Positions 26,023-33,313 of a stretch of 42,307 bases of DNA are shown here, piece after piece; positions within the stretch are counted from its first letter, which is position 1, and every line of letters begins with the position of its first letter. Made by a program: the position numbers and the translations under genes. Below the pieces are notes generated by a model. It saw nothing but the letters and a program-made list of their open reading frames with translations, was not told the origin of the DNA and searched no databases. The stretch comes from JABDAD01 sp964409695 (lineage in GTDB: Bacteria > Pseudomonadota > Alphaproteobacteria > Rickettsiales > Rickettsiaceae), in contig CAYPDX010000006.1 in assembly GCA_964409695.1 (NCBI GenBank), forward strand, positions 1-42,307, written 5' to 3'.

Positions 26023-27290
26023 TAATATTTTTCTCTATTATAGTAGTAATTTTACTAGCTTGCGCTGCTTTGATTTCTGCGCTTGAGACATCTGTAATAG
26101 CAGCTTCTCCTGGAAGAATTCAAAAGAAAAGATCTGTAAGTAGTAAGAAAGTAGATCTATTACTTGGAATATTGAAAAATAAGGACAGGGTAATAAGCAC
26201 TTTGCTTATTATGTATAGTATATTACATACTGTAGCTACTACCGTTGCAACGGCAGTGATTATAGAATTGTCAAACCCAGAATATGGGACAATAATTGCT
26301 TCGGCTGTTATGTCTGTTCTTGTTATTGTTTTTGCAGAAGTTTTACCAAAGGCTATCGCAGTATCCAAGGCTGAGAAAATAGCTATGAAAGGAGCGAAAT
26401 TCATCAATTATGCTTTATGGGTGATGAGGCCATTAAATTTTACTTTGCAAAAAATTGTAAAACTCTTCTGTTTGATATTTAATATAGATTTAAGATCTGA
26501 TATTTCGGCTGCAGATGAAGTGAGAGGAGTTATTGAACATTATCATCTAGAGGGTAATGTAATAAAAAATGACAGAGATATGCTAGGCGGAGTGTTAGAT
26601 TTAAGGCATATAAGTGTAGCAGAGGTGATGGTACACCGTAGTCAAATGGTAACTATAAATGCAGATTTACCAGTTGCAGATATAGTAAGCCAGGCTCTTA
26701 GCACTCCATATACACGAATTCCATTATGGCAAGGTTCTAAAGATAATATTATAGGTATTCTGCATCTTAGGAATTTGCTGAAAGCTTTGCATAAGAATAA
26801 ATTTGATTATTTAAAGGTGGAGATAAAATTATATATTTCTGAGCCATGGTTTGTACCAGAACATGCTCTGCTTAGTAGACAGCTTATGGAATTTAGAGCC
26901 AAGAGAAGTCATATAGCAATAGTTGTTGACGAATATGGTGATATTATAGGTATCTTAACTCTTGAGGATATTTTAGAAGAAATTGTAGGTCAAATTGACG
27001 ATGAACATGATATAGAAACCAATAAGATTATTAAGAAAGACAAGGATATATACATTGTTGAAGGTACCACTACTGTAAGAGATTTAAATAGGGAATTGAA
27101 CATAACACTTTCTGATGAGCAGGCTCATACTATAGCTGGCGTTATTATGCATCACCTCGAGAGGCTTCCAAATGTTGGTGATAAATTAGAACTCAAAAAT
27201 GTGAGAATGACTATAATCAAGAAACAAACTCATAAAATCAAGCAAGTTCTTGTTGAAATCATAGACCAAAACCATCGTCATGATAGCTAA
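26019..27290 (+). CDS. CorC/HlyC-family (CNNM-like) membrane protein with CBS domains
   Basis: The domains in order are an N-terminal DUF21/CNNM transmembrane region (about residues 1-150, with ISALETSVIAASPGRI and FAEVLPKAIAVSKAE), a pair of CBS domains (about 190-330, with VAEVMVHRSQMVTI, YTRIPLW and VVDEYGDIIGILTLEDILEE), and a C-terminal CorC_HlyC/transporter-associated domain (about 345-420). Members are linked to Mg2+/Co2+ transport or membrane integrity; older annotations call them hemolysins. The 423-residue length is standard. It overlaps hisS by 4 bases and ccmF by 11. Confidence 0.92.
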   Translation: MIIFFSIIVVILLACAALISALETSVIAASPGRIQKKRSVSSKKVDLLLGILKNKDRVISTLLIMYSILHTVATTVATAVIIELSNPEYGTIIASAVMSVLVIVFAEVLPKAIAVSKAEKIAMKGAKFINYALWVMRPLNFTLQKIVKLFCLIFNIDLRSDISAADEVRGVIEHYHLEGNVIKNDRDMLGGVLDLRHISVAEVMVHRSQMVTINADLPVADIVSQALSTPYTRIPLWQGSKDNIIGILHLRNLLKALHKNKFDYLKVEIKLYISEPWFVPEHALLSRQLMEFRAKRSHIAIVVDEYGDIIGILTLEDILEEIVGQIDDEHDIETNKIIKKDKDIYIVEGTTTVRDLNRELNITLSDEQAHTIAGVIMHHLERLPNVGDKLELKNVRMTIIKKQTHKIKQVLVEIIDQNHRHDS

Positions 27291-29127
27291 TATAGGCTAT
27301 AGTTTTCTATTATTGAGTGCAATTTTTAGTATCGTAACTATTGGTTTTTTTTCGCTTTTGCAGCGAAATAATGACATGTTGATTCGCTTTGGTAATAATG
27401 GCATATTATTTCTTTTGTCTAACATATGCGTCATTATCAGCTTCTTTTGCCTATTATATTTATTTATAGTACGAGACTTCACTGTAGTAAGTGTTCTGAT
27501 GAACACAAGCTCCATAATGGAGCTGCAATATAGAATAGCAGCTTGTTGGTCTTGTCATGAAACTTCTCTATTATTTTGGATATTCGTAACATCTATCTTA
27601 AATATAATATTCTACTTTCAAAATAAAGAATCAATTATTCCGCAAGTAATCTCTCTTGGAATACAAGCATTTTTTGTAATTGCTATTTGCTTTTATTCAA
27701 GCCCTTTTAAAAGCATTACATCTATTCCTATAGAAGGGCTTGGGATGAATCCAAGTTTACAAGATATAGGGATAATGATACATCCCCCCATGTTATATAT
27801 TTCCTACGGGATATTTCAGATAATATTCGCATGTACAATTGCATCTCTGTTTGAAACTTCTATTCCAGATAAAAAAATTATACTTAATTGGTCAAGGTTT
27901 GGTCTATCTGTTTTAACAGCTGCTGTTGGATTAGGTGGTTGGTGGGCCTATAGAGAACTTGGTTGGGGAGGGTATTGGTTCTTTGATCCAGTAGAAAATA
28001 TCTCATTAATAGTGTGGTTATTTGCAATTTCATATCATCATAGTATGTTGCAGCAAAATATGGAATTTACTAAAGTTATATTTGGAATTGCTCCATTTCT
28101 TTTTTTAATTGCAGGAACTTTTTTTGTAAGATCAGGACTTCTTGTATCTATTCATAGTTTTGCTGAAAGCCCTAGTACTTATATTTTTCTAGCATTCTCT
28201 ATTCTATTATTTCTATTCTCATTTTTGACGATCTATTTAAAAAGAGGAAAATTATTTGCTAACGCTCCACTCATAAATTCAAAATATTGTTTTATGCAAG
28301 CTGGAAATATATTTTGGAGTATAGGAGCTTGTATCTTGATAATATCTATTCTTGCACCAATTTTTTGGGGGTATTTCTATGGCGAGACTATAGAAATAAA
28401 TGAAGAATTTTTTGTCTATTCAGTTGTCCCTATAATGTTATTTGCCTCCATCTTATCTGGAGCTATTTATTTTAACAGAAGAATTCCAAAATTATTCGTT
28501 GTTGCTTCTTGTCATCTTCCAGTACTTTTTTTCACTGGATCAAATTTTTTGGAGAGTTTTTCATATTTTTCAGGATTTTTTATTGTAACTTCTAGTCTTA
28601 TTAGATTATATGAAAAAATAAGGGAATATTCCTTAAAATTATCATCAATAAGTATGGTGCTCGGGCATGTGGCGGCAGGATTTTTGATAATTTCTATATG
28701 TTATAATAATCAGTATGGATTCTCAAAAACTGTAAATATTAGACTTCATGAGAATGTGAAAATTGATGGAACCAAAAGAGCATATCTATCTGATATTAAA
28801 TATACTCATGGAGCTAATTACGTAATTCAAGCAGTATATGTTCGAATATTAGATCGTAATGATGAGATTGCGTTACTTAAGCCTGAGTTCAGGTTCTATC
28901 CAGTAGAAAAAAGATTTTCTAGTGAAGTTGGAATCAAAAGCCTATTTTTTGTAGATTGGTATGGAGTTATCAATAATACTGAGGGTGATTTTGTGAGCCT
29001 TCAAATATTCTATCACCCAGCCATATCATTCATATGGCTTTCACTGTTTCTTATGGTTATTGCGATTGGGCTTAGGTGTTTTCCTCCCTATGTATTAACC
29101 TACAAATCAATAAGAACAGGGACATGA
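27280..29127 (+). CDS. ccmF: CcmF, cytochrome c heme lyase component
   Basis: CcmF belongs to the CcmF/NrfE family of the system I cytochrome c maturation pathway and attaches heme to apocytochrome c. It is polytopic, with about 14-15 hydrophobic segments. The WWD heme-handling motif reads LGWGGYWFFDPVENISLIVW (canonical GWGGWWFWDPVENASFMPW), and WSCHETSLLFWIFVTS matches the usual WxxxEGSLLLW block. Conserved His residues occur in IHPPMLY and SYHHSMLQ. Its 615 residues are slightly short. The other ccm genes are not in this window, a scattered arrangement also known in Rickettsiales. It is last in the overlapping series from 23474 and overlaps xth tail-to-tail by 28 bases. Confidence 0.93.
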   Translation: MIANIGYSFLLLSAIFSIVTIGFFSLLQRNNDMLIRFGNNGILFLLSNICVIISFFCLLYLFIVRDFTVVSVLMNTSSIMELQYRIAACWSCHETSLLFWIFVTSILNIIFYFQNKESIIPQVISLGIQAFFVIAICFYSSPFKSITSIPIEGLGMNPSLQDIGIMIHPPMLYISYGIFQIIFACTIASLFETSIPDKKIILNWSRFGLSVLTAAVGLGGWWAYRELGWGGYWFFDPVENISLIVWLFAISYHHSMLQQNMEFTKVIFGIAPFLFLIAGTFFVRSGLLVSIHSFAESPSTYIFLAFSILLFLFSFLTIYLKRGKLFANAPLINSKYCFMQAGNIFWSIGACILIISILAPIFWGYFYGETIEINEEFFVYSVVPIMLFASILSGAIYFNRRIPKLFVVASCHLPVLFFTGSNFLESFSYFSGFFIVTSSLIRLYEKIREYSLKLSSISMVLGHVAAGFLIISICYNNQYGFSKTVNIRLHENVKIDGTKRAYLSDIKYTHGANYVIQAVYVRILDRNDEIALLKPEFRFYPVEKRFSSEVGIKSLFFVDWYGVINNTEGDFVSLQIFYHPAISFIWLSLFLMVIAIGLRCFPPYVLTYKSIRTGT

Positions 29128-29879
29128 TCAGAAGGTCGATCCCAGTCGCGCGCTTCCCTTATAATTTCAAAGTTAGTCGCTTTATTTGATGTATGGTTGT
29201 TCAACCAAATATGGTCAAGCCTTCTTCCCCTATTTGATTTTTTCCAATCTCTATTTCTATAGCTCCACCATGAATATAATTTCTCATTATGAGGGACGAA
29301 TTCACGAGCTATATCACGCCACTCAAACTCTTTTATCATATTCATCATTATTTGTCTTTCTATGTCTGTGTGACTAACTTCGAATCGCAATGCTTTGCTA
29401 GACCAGACATCATGTTCAAGAGGGGATATATTAAGATCCCCTGCAAGTAAAATTTTGCTACTCAAATTACGATTTTCAGAAAACCATTTGCCCATTTCAT
29501 CAAGATAGGCAAGCTTATGCTTAAATTTTGGATTTAGATCTGGGTCTGGAATATCACCTCCAGAGGGAATATAGAAATTATGTATTTCTAAGTCTTGAAT
29601 TTTAACAGAGACATGGCGCTTATCATTATTGTAGAATTTTAGGCTGAATTTTTCATCAAAAGGAATTTTGCTTAAAATAGCAACGCCATTATATGATTTT
29701 TCACCCTCAAAATATTGGTGTTTAAATGAATAATTAGCGCAAGCTTCAGAGGGGAAATATTGATTTTCCGTTTTTGTTTCTTGCAGTAGTATAATGTCAG
29801 GATTATATCGTTCTTGTAGTAAGCCAATTAGCTCAATTCTTAACCTTACAGAATTGATATTCCAAGTTATTATTCTCAT
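29100..29879 (-). CDS. xth: Exodeoxyribonuclease III / AP endonuclease (XthA family)
   Basis: This base-excision repair nuclease is of the EEP fold. The family's active-site blocks are all present: TWNINSVR (residues 4-11), LLQETKTEN with the metal-binding Glu, YIPSGGDIPDP with the catalytic Tyr, LAGDLNISPLEHDV with Asp/Asn, the RRLDHIWL block, and a closing RPSDHVPVLIDL with the catalytic His. At 259 residues it is normal length. It converges with ccmF and overlaps its end by 28 bases, so there is no room for a separate terminator. Confidence 0.95.
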   Translation of the reverse strand: MRIITWNINSVRLRIELIGLLQERYNPDIILLQETKTENQYFPSEACANYSFKHQYFEGEKSYNGVAILSKIPFDEKFSLKFYNNDKRHVSVKIQDLEIHNFYIPSGGDIPDPDLNPKFKHKLAYLDEMGKWFSENRNLSSKILLAGDLNISPLEHDVWSSKALRFEVSHTDIERQIMMNMIKEFEWRDIAREFVPHNEKLYSWWSYRNRDWKKSNRGRRLDHIWLNNHTSNKATNFEIIREARDWDRPSDHVPVLIDL

Positions 29880-29966
29880 GTTTCTTCCGTAAAATTTATG
29901 GGCTCAGATTAGAGCAGAAATTTACGGTTTACAAATGAAATATTTAGCCCTGTTTAATAATTGATT

Positions 29967-30782
29967 CTAACGAGTATTATGTTTATCAGGATTTTTTTCC
30001 GGTTTAGTAATTGCCGTATGCGGAGTTTCTGTGGTATGTTTTACTAAAGCATGAATATCGATACCGGAATCATGAATGATTCGCTCTGCTGTATCTCTCA
30101 TTCCTTTCGACTGAAAAAGCTGTTTAGCTCTGTCTTTTATAGAGGGTTTCACTTTGACGGCTTCTCTAACTATCCTAGGTGCATATTTATCAACTACGCC
30201 TCTAAAACGCTCAAGTTTTAAAGCATCATCTACGGTTTCGGCGCCTTTAGTTAATCTTATATTTTCTACAATTTGAGAAAGGTTCTTTGATATGGATTCT
30301 TTTATCTCTGAAGTCATTACTCTATCTTCTTGGAGTGTTTTGATTATAATTTCTAAATTTACCGCACCTTCTAATTGATCGTCTCTAAATGGGCTTTCAT
30401 GACGGCATTTAAATAATTTTGTTTTAGAATCTTGTTCTGTTTCACCAAGCAATTCCATTGCTTTTCTATATTTTTCAATATTATCAATGGAAAGTTTTAT
30501 CTCGTCTCTTTGTTTGTCTCCATCCTTAGTGAAAAATATATCATGTAAATCTTCAAAAGCTGATATTACGCTGAAATGGTCTTTTAATTCTTCTTTTAAT
30601 GAAGCTAGAGATTCACTGTTTCCTTCTCTTTCGTCAGTTAGAATTTTTTTTAATCCTTTGAATTCGGTAACTTTTGTGTGTAGAGTGCGCCAATCTGTTA
30701 TTCCAAGACTATTAAGGTTATCATCATGTAATGAGCTGAGTTTATCAGCAATTTCTTCTTCGGTGGTAGGTTTTCCTGACAT
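29967..30782 (-). CDS. Unknown protein, 271 aa, paralogue of the 441-aa protein at 4457-5782
   Basis: No known family is recognised. It is charged and helical-looking, without signal peptide or membrane segment. Residues about 34-85 correspond to one copy of the ~51-residue repeat of the 441-residue protein (ending EDLHDIFF against ETIHDIFF). A partial unit follows at about 95-118 (IEKYRKAMELLGETEQD), then QLEGAVNL at about 136-143, and a C-terminal block SGIDIHALVKH at about 239-249. The last residues, PDKHNTR, parallel NPRHTR. One Cys (about 126). It lies 98 bases downstream of queF on the same strand. As with its paralogue, a T4SS-effector role is possible but unproven. Confidence 0.83.
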   Translation of the reverse strand: MSGKPTTEEEIADKLSSLHDDNLNSLGITDWRTLHTKVTEFKGLKKILTDEREGNSESLASLKEELKDHFSVISAFEDLHDIFFTKDGDKQRDEIKLSIDNIEKYRKAMELLGETEQDSKTKLFKCRHESPFRDDQLEGAVNLEIIIKTLQEDRVMTSEIKESISKNLSQIVENIRLTKGAETVDDALKLERFRGVVDKYAPRIVREAVKVKPSIKDRAKQLFQSKGMRDTAERIIHDSGIDIHALVKHTTETPHTAITKPEKNPDKHNTR

Positions 30783-30837
30783 TGTAAGTCCATAAGTTTC
30801 TTTATTGGATTAAAGAATAGTTCGGCTATTTTGTCTA

Positions 30838-30875
30838 TATAGATCTAAATTTTTGCAAAATTTTTTATAGATCTA
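30838..30875. promoter_or_regulatory. Paired TATAGATCTA direct repeats upstream of the 271-aa gene
   Basis: TATAGATCTA occurs at 30838-30847 and again at 30866-30875, 28 bases apart start to start, around an AT-rich core centred on TTTTGCAAAA. Each copy contains the palindrome AGATCT. The pair lies 56-93 bases ahead of the gene and just behind queF, as an operator or a looped structure might. No matching pair is seen before the paralogue. Confidence 0.3.
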
Positions 30876-30880
30876 TTGTA

Positions 30881-31693
30881 TTACTGTCTTGGGTGTCTAA
30901 CATTTAATAATTTTGGATCTGAAATAGCTTGAGTTGATCTTATGGGATTAATATCAATTCCACCACGGCGTGTTGACCTGCTATATACAGTAAGTTCTTC
31001 ACATTTACATTCTGTAATTAAATGGTCAAAAATTCTTTCTGCTAATGGTTCTGTAAACTCATCGTGACTTCTAAATGAGATAATATATTTTAAAAACGCA
31101 GAATGATCTATTTTTGGCCCCTTGTAAGATATATATAATGTTGTCCAATCTGGTTGTGATGTAATTAAACAATTTGATCTAAGCAGATTAGTATAAAATT
31201 TTTCTGTTACGATTTTTGTATCTTTATCTAGTAATTCAATATCTTTATCGTTAGCACCGCATTTAACATCTATAGCATCTATACAATCAGATTCTAGATT
31301 ATTTAATGTCTGGTTTTTAAAATGGTCTATATCATATAAAACAAGATCAATTGTTGCTCTGAGTACCTTTTCTAGGTCTGATTTTATTAGTAATCTAACA
31401 GCATCATCGGATTCAAATTTTTTATTATTTAGAGAAAATAAATATAATTTTAAAGACTTTGATTCGATTATATTTGAAGAGCTAGCAGGAATATATAATT
31501 CTAAGATTCTTACGTGTGGTTTCCCATTTTGATTTAGCCATGAAACTTCGTAACAATTCCAAATATCAATACCATGAAAACTGGCTCCATTCTTTAAATG
31601 CGCTCTATTATCACTTCTTGGAATTGGGAAAAGTAAATTTGGATCATATTCGGAACTATATTTTACTTGTTTGCCTAGAGGGATTTGAGACAT
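30881..31693 (-). CDS. queF: QueF, NADPH-dependent preQ0 reductase (long form)
   Basis: QueF reduces 7-cyano-7-deazaguanine (preQ0) to preQ1 in queuosine synthesis. It is the two-domain, E. coli-like form of 270 residues. The C-terminal half carries the catalytic Cys in SNCLITSQPDW, with the conserved Asp following, then the FRSHDEFTEPLAERIF block containing the preQ0-binding Glu, and a closing STRRGGIDINPIRS. The N-terminal half opens with PLGKQVKYSSEYDPNLLFPI, as in long QueF proteins. Other queuosine genes are not in this window. It heads a minus-strand pair with the unknown 271-residue gene. Confidence 0.95.
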   Translation of the reverse strand: MSQIPLGKQVKYSSEYDPNLLFPIPRSDNRAHLKNGASFHGIDIWNCYEVSWLNQNGKPHVRILELYIPASSSNIIESKSLKLYLFSLNNKKFESDDAVRLLIKSDLEKVLRATIDLVLYDIDHFKNQTLNNLESDCIDAIDVKCGANDKDIELLDKDTKIVTEKFYTNLLRSNCLITSQPDWTTLYISYKGPKIDHSAFLKYIISFRSHDEFTEPLAERIFDHLITECKCEELTVYSRSTRRGGIDINPIRSTQAISDPKLLNVRHPRQ

Positions 31694-31755
31694 TTTTTAC
31701 CTAAAAGTAATATATAAGCTATTATAAGTTTATCACATATAAGTTGCAATGTAAA

Positions 31756-32637
31756 ATGACATCAATAAATGGCTGGCTCAATATATATAAGCCAAGAGGA
31801 ATAAGTTCAGCTGCCGTAGTTGCTATAATAAAGCGAACGTTTAAGGGAGTTAAAACTGGGCATGCTGGAACGTTAGATCCATTAGCAGAGGGCATCCTGC
31901 CTATAGCACTTGGTGAGGCTACTAAACTTACGGAAATGCTAATCGATGCAAAAAAAACCTACCAATTTACCATAAAGTTTGGTTCAAGAACCTCCTCTGG
32001 TGACATTGAAGGGAGTGTAATAGCTACTACCGAAAATCTTGTAAAAGAATCAGACATAAATGATGTATTACATAAATTTATAGGTGAAATCTCTCAAGTG
32101 CCACCTGCATTCTCAGCTATTAAAATCAATGGTGTTAGAGCCTATAAATTAGCGCGTGCTGGAGATATGCCAGAAATGAAAATGAGGCAAATCCATATTT
32201 ACGATCTTAAGCTTCTTGCATTTAATGCCGAAGATCAAACTGCCACTTTGATTTGCGAATGTTCCAAAGGTACCTATATAAGGACTCTTGCTGAGGATAT
32301 AGGATTTAGCTTGCAAAATCTTGGGCATGTGATAGAATTAAAACGTCTAGGAGTCGGAAAATTTACTGTAGCTTCAGCTGCAAATCTTTCCGATATACAG
32401 ATGCAAGATAATTTGCAACGGCTCTCAAGTCATATTCTTCCTGTTGATTTCGTACTGGACGACATCCTGGTTATTAACGTGAGTGAAGACATAGCATTGC
32501 GTATACGTAATGGACAAAAGATAATTTTTGGAGATGCTCTAGAAGGTTTATCTGTAGTCTATTGTAATAGTATTTTATATGCAATTGGGATTGTGGATGA
32601 TGGGTTGTTTAAAATAAAAAGAGTTTTTAATTTATAA
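31756..32637 (+). CDS. truB: TruB, tRNA pseudouridine-55 synthase
   Basis: TruB makes the universal pseudouridine-55 in the T loop. It opens GWLNIYKPRGISSAAVV. The catalytic Asp lies in GHAGTLDPLAEGILPIALGEATKL (about residues 34-57 of this start). Further family blocks are QVPPAFSAIKINGVRAYKLAR and CSKGTYIRTLAEDIG, followed by a short PUA-like C-terminus. I prefer the ATG at 31756 because relatives start close to WLNIYKPRG; an in-frame ATG at 31744 adds MQCK. Neither has a strong Shine-Dalgarno. It is followed after 15 bases by rpsO, a classic truB-rpsO-pnp arrangement. Confidence 0.95.
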   Translation: MTSINGWLNIYKPRGISSAAVVAIIKRTFKGVKTGHAGTLDPLAEGILPIALGEATKLTEMLIDAKKTYQFTIKFGSRTSSGDIEGSVIATTENLVKESDINDVLHKFIGEISQVPPAFSAIKINGVRAYKLARAGDMPEMKMRQIHIYDLKLLAFNAEDQTATLICECSKGTYIRTLAEDIGFSLQNLGHVIELKRLGVGKFTVASAANLSDIQMQDNLQRLSSHILPVDFVLDDILVINVSEDIALRIRNGQKIIFGDALEGLSVVYCNSILYAIGIVDDGLFKIKRVFNL

Positions 32638-32652
32638 ATATAGGAGTTTAAG

Positions 32653-32922
32653 ATGTCGATAACTGTTGAAAAAAAACAACAACTGATTGGTGATTATGCA
32701 ACCACTCAAAATGACACAGGTTCTGTAGATGTGCAGGCTGCTGTTCTTACTGAAAGAATTAATAATCTTACAGAACATTGCAAGATAAACCATAAAGATT
32801 TCTCTTCGAGAAGAGGCTTATTGATTCTTGTAGGTAGAAGAAGAAGATTATTGAATTACTTAAAAGATAAAAGTTTAGAAAGGTACCAGAATCTAATCAA
32901 AAGACTCGGTATCAGAAAATAA
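32653..32922 (+). CDS. rpsO: Ribosomal protein S15
   Basis: S15 is a primary 16S rRNA-binding protein of the small subunit. The length (89 residues) and the blocks TGSVDVQAAVLTERINNLTE, HKDFSSRRGLLILVGRRRRL and YQNLIKRLGIRK are diagnostic. An AGGAG lies seven bases before the ATG. It is followed 14 bases later by an intrinsic terminator and then palindrome E3, so pnp expression probably depends partly on read-through, processing, or its own promoter (inference). Confidence 0.98.
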   Translation: MSITVEKKQQLIGDYATTQNDTGSVDVQAAVLTERINNLTEHCKINHKDFSSRRGLLILVGRRRRLLNYLKDKSLERYQNLIKRLGIRK

Positions 32923-32936
32923 ATTATAAAATATAG

Positions 32937-32961
32937 CCTGGCATTTGCTGGGTTTTATTTT
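32937..32961 (+). terminator. Intrinsic terminator after rpsO
   Basis: CCTGGCA and TGCTGGG pair over seven positions (two G-U pairs) around a two-base loop, directly followed by TTTTATTTT. This is the clearest rho-independent terminator shape in the window. Confidence 0.65.
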
Positions 32962-33087
32962 ACCAAGTCCCAAATTAAATTGCGCAGATGCGATTTATCA
33001 TGGAACTCGCGGCTTCACCTATGAAGAATAGGCTGCCTGCGCTCGCCAATCAAATCGTATCTACGCAATTTAATTTGGGACTTGGTA
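32961..33087 (+). repeat. Family E palindrome, copy E3 (best-paired)
   Basis: The outer arms match over 36 bases with two mismatches: TACCAAGTCCCAAATTAAAT on the left, and its complement ending at 33087. The apex is CAC-C-TA (33016-33021), loop TGAAGAA, TA-G-G (33029-33032), so the variable pair is C-G. GCTGCCTGCGCTCG follows. It lies in the rpsO-pnp gap, immediately behind the terminator. Confidence 0.88.
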
Positions 33088-33121
33088 TTATTAAGTTGTA
33101 GGAATTTAATGGTGCAGATTG

Positions 33122-33145
33122 TTATTCAGCATTGATGCTGGATAA
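33122..33145 (+). promoter_or_regulatory. Hairpin in the pnp leader
   Basis: TTATTCAGCA and TGCTGGATAA form a 10-pair stem (one U-G pair) with the loop TTGA, 168 bases upstream of the pnp start. In E. coli, PNPase represses its own mRNA after RNase III cuts a leader stem-loop. This hairpin, or E3, could play that part here (inference). Confidence 0.45.
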
Positions 33146-33185
33146 GCCCACTATATTTGCTCAAGACATGGTGTACATTACCGGG

Positions 33186-33254
33186 CAAAAATGTCGATTG
33201 TATTTTGCTAGCAAGTCAAAAAACATCGTTATCCTGCACTCGGTGCGGGATGAT
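33186..33254 (+). repeat. Family P repeat, short copy P5
   Basis: The copy reads CAAAAATGTCGATTGTATTT, then GTCAAAAAACATCGTTATCC and the hairpin TCCTGCACTCGGTGCGGGA. The tail and hairpin are kept; the middle and right half are absent. It lies 60 bases upstream of the pnp start. The short reading frame across it is not a gene. Confidence 0.75.
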
Positions 33255-33313
33255 ATAATGTTTTTGGAAAATAAGCTTACTAAAATAAAAGAATTTATAA
33301 AATGGAAAAATCT

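Noticed and set aside
26019..27290. Calling the CBS-domain protein a hemolysin
   Set aside because: HlyC/CorC naming is historical; the DUF21-CBS-CorC architecture indicates ion homeostasis or membrane function, not a toxin.
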